Positions 5,360 to 7,111 of a stretch of 7,111 bases of DNA are shown piece by piece. This DNA comes from Candidatus Brocadiia bacterium (GTDB taxonomy: Bacteria > Planctomycetota > PUPC01 > DSUN01). The DNA lies in assembly GCA_016782825.1 (NCBI GenBank), contig JADHXT010000180.1, forward strand, positions 1 to 7,111, read 5' to 3'. The position numbers were made by a program, and so were the translations under genes. The stretch's first letter is position 1; every line of letters begins with the position of its first letter. A model generated the notes under the pieces. That model saw only the letters and a list, made by a program, of their open reading frames with translations, did not search any database and was not told the origin of the DNA.

Positions 5360-6733
5360 ATGGCGAAGCGGAGTTCCCCGGCACGGAAGCAGACGGGCAG
5401 GAAAGCCAAGGCACCGACGCGGAAGGCCAGTCGCGCGGGCGCGTCCACTGCGCTGGCGCTATCTCGGGGCGAGAAAGCGGTGTCGCGCGGCCTGCCGCCG
5501 TGGCCCGTGGTGGACGATGCCGTGGTGCGGGCCGTGACCAAGGTGCTCAAGACGCAGCCGCTGAACGCCGTCACCGGCGGGATCCAGGAACGCTTCGAGA
5601 AGCAGTTTTCCAAGTACCATGGCCGCCGCTACGCCGTGATGACCAACGGCGGCACAAGCGCCCTCCAACTGGCACTTGCCGCGTGTGGCATCCGGGCCGG
5701 CGACGAGGTGATCACCACACCCTACAGTTGGGGCGCCAGCACGGGATGCATCCTGCTGCGGAACGCCATCCCGGTGTTTGCTGATATCGATACCGAGACG
5801 CTGTGCCTCGACCCGTCGAAGATCGAGGAGCGCATCACCGGCCGAACCAAGGCCATCCTGGTCGTGCATATCTATGGCATGCCAGCAGATATGCCCGCCA
5901 TCCAGAAGGTGGCTCGGCAGCACGAACTGGCTGTGATCGAAGATTGCTCGCAGGCGGCGGGAGCGAAGTGCCGCGGCAAGCTGGTGGGCGCGTGGAGCGA
6001 TGCGGGAGCCTTCAGCCTCCAGGCATCCAAGAATCTCGTGGCAGGCGAGGGCGGCATTGTGGTGCTCAACAGCCGCGACGCGTACGAGCGGGCGTTGCTG
6101 GCCGGCGTGCATCCCGTGCGTATGAAGGCCGAGATTCGCAATCACGAGCTGCAACGCTACATCGACAGCCTGGGCCCCAACTTCCGGCCCCACCCCCTCG
6201 CGGCGGCGATGGCGAGCAGCCAGCTCGGCCGCCTGGCGGGATGGGTCCGCGAGAAAAACCGCAGTTTCGCCCACCTGTTTCGCCGCGTGGGGCATATCCT
6301 CGAGCCTCACGGGGCGGAATACATCCGTCAGCACAAGGGCACCGTGCACGGCTATCACATGGCGTCGCTGAAGGTCGTGCATCCGGAGCTGCGGGAGATA
6401 CCGCGGCGTCTCATCGCCCGTGCCCTGGCGGCCGAAGGGATGCCCGTGGGCGGCTACGTGGGCACGCCGATTCCGCTGCGGACGCGATTCGCCGACCTGC
6501 GGTTCCACGGTCGTGGATGCCCGTGGACCTGTCGGCACGCCAAGCGCCTGCCCGACTACGCGGCGGGACGCTGGCCGGTGGTGGAGGAAATCTGCCGCGA
6601 GGGCGAGATCATCCTCCACGGGAACCACTACGTCTACGACACGAAGCTGATGGACCAGTATGCGGCGGCCATCGAGAAGCTGGTGGCCAACCTGGGCGAC
6701 CTGCGCACCCGCGCGGAGCGGGCGGATCGGTAG
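5360..6733 (+). CDS. DegT/DnrJ/EryC1/StrS-family PLP-dependent aminotransferase
   Basis: Family members transfer an amino group, usually from glutamate or glutamine, to keto-sugars or keto-cyclitols in the cytosol. The 457-residue protein has NGGTSALQLA (96-105) for phosphate binding, GDEVITTPYSW (114-124), the cofactor-ring aspartate in IEDCSQAAGA (193-202, Asp195) and the Schiff-base lysine in FSLQASKNLVAGEGG (Lys224). The start has CGGAGG six bases upstream of the ATG. Residues 1-40 are an extra basic, low-complexity tail (KRSSPARKQTGRKAKAPTRK and onward), which the family normally lacks. With this tail it is longer than the usual 370-430 residues. No nucleotide-sugar, O-antigen or antibiotic genes are adjacent, so the substrate is unknown. 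It follows the sugar ATPase after 265 nt with its own promoters, so it need not share its function. Confidence 0.92.
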   Translation: MAKRSSPARKQTGRKAKAPTRKASRAGASTALALSRGEKAVSRGLPPWPVVDDAVVRAVTKVLKTQPLNAVTGGIQERFEKQFSKYHGRRYAVMTNGGTSALQLALAACGIRAGDEVITTPYSWGASTGCILLRNAIPVFADIDTETLCLDPSKIEERITGRTKAILVVHIYGMPADMPAIQKVARQHELAVIEDCSQAAGAKCRGKLVGAWSDAGAFSLQASKNLVAGEGGIVVLNSRDAYERALLAGVHPVRMKAEIRNHELQRYIDSLGPNFRPHPLAAAMASSQLGRLAGWVREKNRSFAHLFRRVGHILEPHGAEYIRQHKGTVHGYHMASLKVVHPELREIPRRLIARALAAEGMPVGGYVGTPIPLRTRFADLRFHGRGCPWTCRHAKRLPDYAAGRWPVVEEICREGEIILHGNHYVYDTKLMDQYAAAIEKLVANLGDLRTRAERADR

Positions 6734-6766
6734 GTGCCACGCACACACCTCTTGCTGATGGCTGAG

Positions 6767-6790
6767 ACGCGGGGCAGAGACGCCCCGCCT
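6767..6790. terminator. GC-rich palindrome between convergent genes, possible bidirectional terminator
   Basis: gcggggc (6769-6775) and gccccgc (6782-6788) form a perfect seven-base stem with loop agagac; a C-C mismatch and an A-T pair extend it. It lies 35 nt after the aminotransferase stop and 30 nt after the stop of the converging beta-barrel gene. Neither strand has a U-tract. It could instead be a REP-like dispersed palindrome. A small second hairpin (tccca, loop agg, tggga) follows at 6799-6811. Confidence 0.38.
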
Positions 6791-6804
6791 GCAAGAACTC
6801 CCAA

Positions 6805-6822
6805 GGTGGGAATGCGGGCTAG
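6805..6822. repeat. Shared CTAG-ended sequence, copy 2 (at the beta-barrel gene stop)
   Basis: ggtgggaatgcgggctag matches the copy at 120-138 except for one substitution and one missing base. Its TAG, read on the minus strand, is the stop codon of the partial gene starting at 6819. No inverted partner copy is found in 6734-6804, so this is at most a single remnant end. Confidence 0.55.
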
Positions 6823-7111
6823 AAGCTCCAGCGGAGGCCGGTGTAGAGGTTGGTGTTGTCTTCGAATTGGCCGAAGAAGGTGTGGTCGCGGCGCCCGAGG
6901 AAGACATTGCCGCCGGCCTCGACGGCCCACTGGTCGTTGATCTTGTAGTGCACTTTGGGGCGCAGATGGGCGTCGGCGTCGGAGGGCGATACGTAGGTGA
7001 AGAGCGAGAGCTTGAGGTTCTGGTTCATCAGCAGCTTGGTGAGGCGGAGGGTCACCACGTGGCGGTCTTCGTCGCGGGCGTGCATGCCGGGCGGCAGGGC
7101 GCGCAAATAGG
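6819..7111 (-). CDS. C-terminal part of an outer-membrane beta-barrel (porin-like) protein
   Basis: Ninety-seven codons remain; the frame is open to the right edge, so the start is outside. The sequence alternates polar and hydrophobic residues in strand-sized blocks separated by charged turns: RHVVTLRLTKLL, NLKLSLFTYVSPSD, HLRPKVHYKIND, WAVEAGGNVFLG and TNLYTGLRWSF. It ends on phenylalanine after an aromatic-rich strand, the C-terminal signal recognised by the BAM assembly machinery. The FFGQFEDN segment before the last strand reminds me of DUF1302/alginate-export-like porins, but this is recollection. It implies a diderm host. Substrate and full length are unknown. The last codon, TTC, together with the TAG stop creates a CTAG. 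Confidence 0.72.
   Translation of the reverse strand, partial: YLRALPPGMHARDEDRHVVTLRLTKLLMNQNLKLSLFTYVSPSDADAHLRPKVHYKINDQWAVEAGGNVFLGRRDHTFFGQFEDNTNLYTGLRWSF

Noticed and set aside
5200..5784. Plus-strand frame starting in the aminotransferase leader
   Set aside because: It has no Shine-Dalgarno, overlaps the aminotransferase in another frame, and the overlapping part is clearly a shadow of that gene.
5459..6907. 482-codon open frame on the minus strand opposite the aminotransferase
   Set aside because: It is antisense to a gene with clear PLP-enzyme motifs, has no recognisable domain, and such long antisense frames are common in GC-rich coding DNA.
1..7111. CRISPR array, tRNA or rRNA genes, defence or toxin-antitoxin module
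   Set aside because: No regularly spaced direct repeats, no cloverleaf-type sequence and no small paired genes were seen on either strand.

Overview
The window is GC-rich and densely coding, and it looks chromosomal. It holds five complete protein genes, one partial gene at the right edge and, probably, the end of an insertion sequence at the left edge. The partial right-hand gene encodes the C-terminus of an outer-membrane beta-barrel, so the host is a diderm bacterium. The mix of a long-type PurC, an RqcH-type NFACT protein, a J-domain/TPR protein, a RbsA-type sugar ATPase and a solitary DegT-family aminotransferase would suit an uncultured Planctomycetota-like or similar free-living lineage. 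That taxonomic guess is weak.

Left half (minus strand, read right to left): a J-domain protein (2610-3419), then purC (1607-2491), then rqcH (135-1568). The gaps are 118 and 38 nt. A canonical promoter (TTGACT, 17 nt, TATAAT) lies just upstream of the J-domain gene, so the three may be co-transcribed. The trio pairs purine synthesis with two protein-quality-control factors.

Right half (plus strand): a second canonical promoter (TTGACA, 16 nt, TACACT) fires in the opposite direction from the same intergenic region. It drives a full-length two-domain ATPase of the ribose/galactose/xylose importer type, but no permease or binding-protein gene is beside it. After a 265-nt non-coding stretch with two tandem promoter candidates and two hairpins comes a PLP-dependent aminotransferase of the DegT/DnrJ/EryC1/StrS family. 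It converges on the partial minus-strand beta-barrel gene, with a GC-rich palindrome between them.

The most interesting region is bases 1-138. A long imperfect inverted repeat (37-108) sits between the rqcH stop and a start codon reading out of the window. One arm holds the Shine-Dalgarno sequence. The other arm lies upstream of an extended -10 promoter embedded between the arms. Transcripts from that promoter would lack one arm, while read-through from rqcH would fold and hide the ribosome-binding site, as is known for IS10 and IS50. A second promoter points the opposite way over the same region. The rqcH stop codon lies in a CTAG next to a sequence that recurs at the 3' end of the beta-barrel gene, and these are the only two CTAG sites I can find in the window. 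I read this as a mobile element that targets CTAG stop codons; this is inference.
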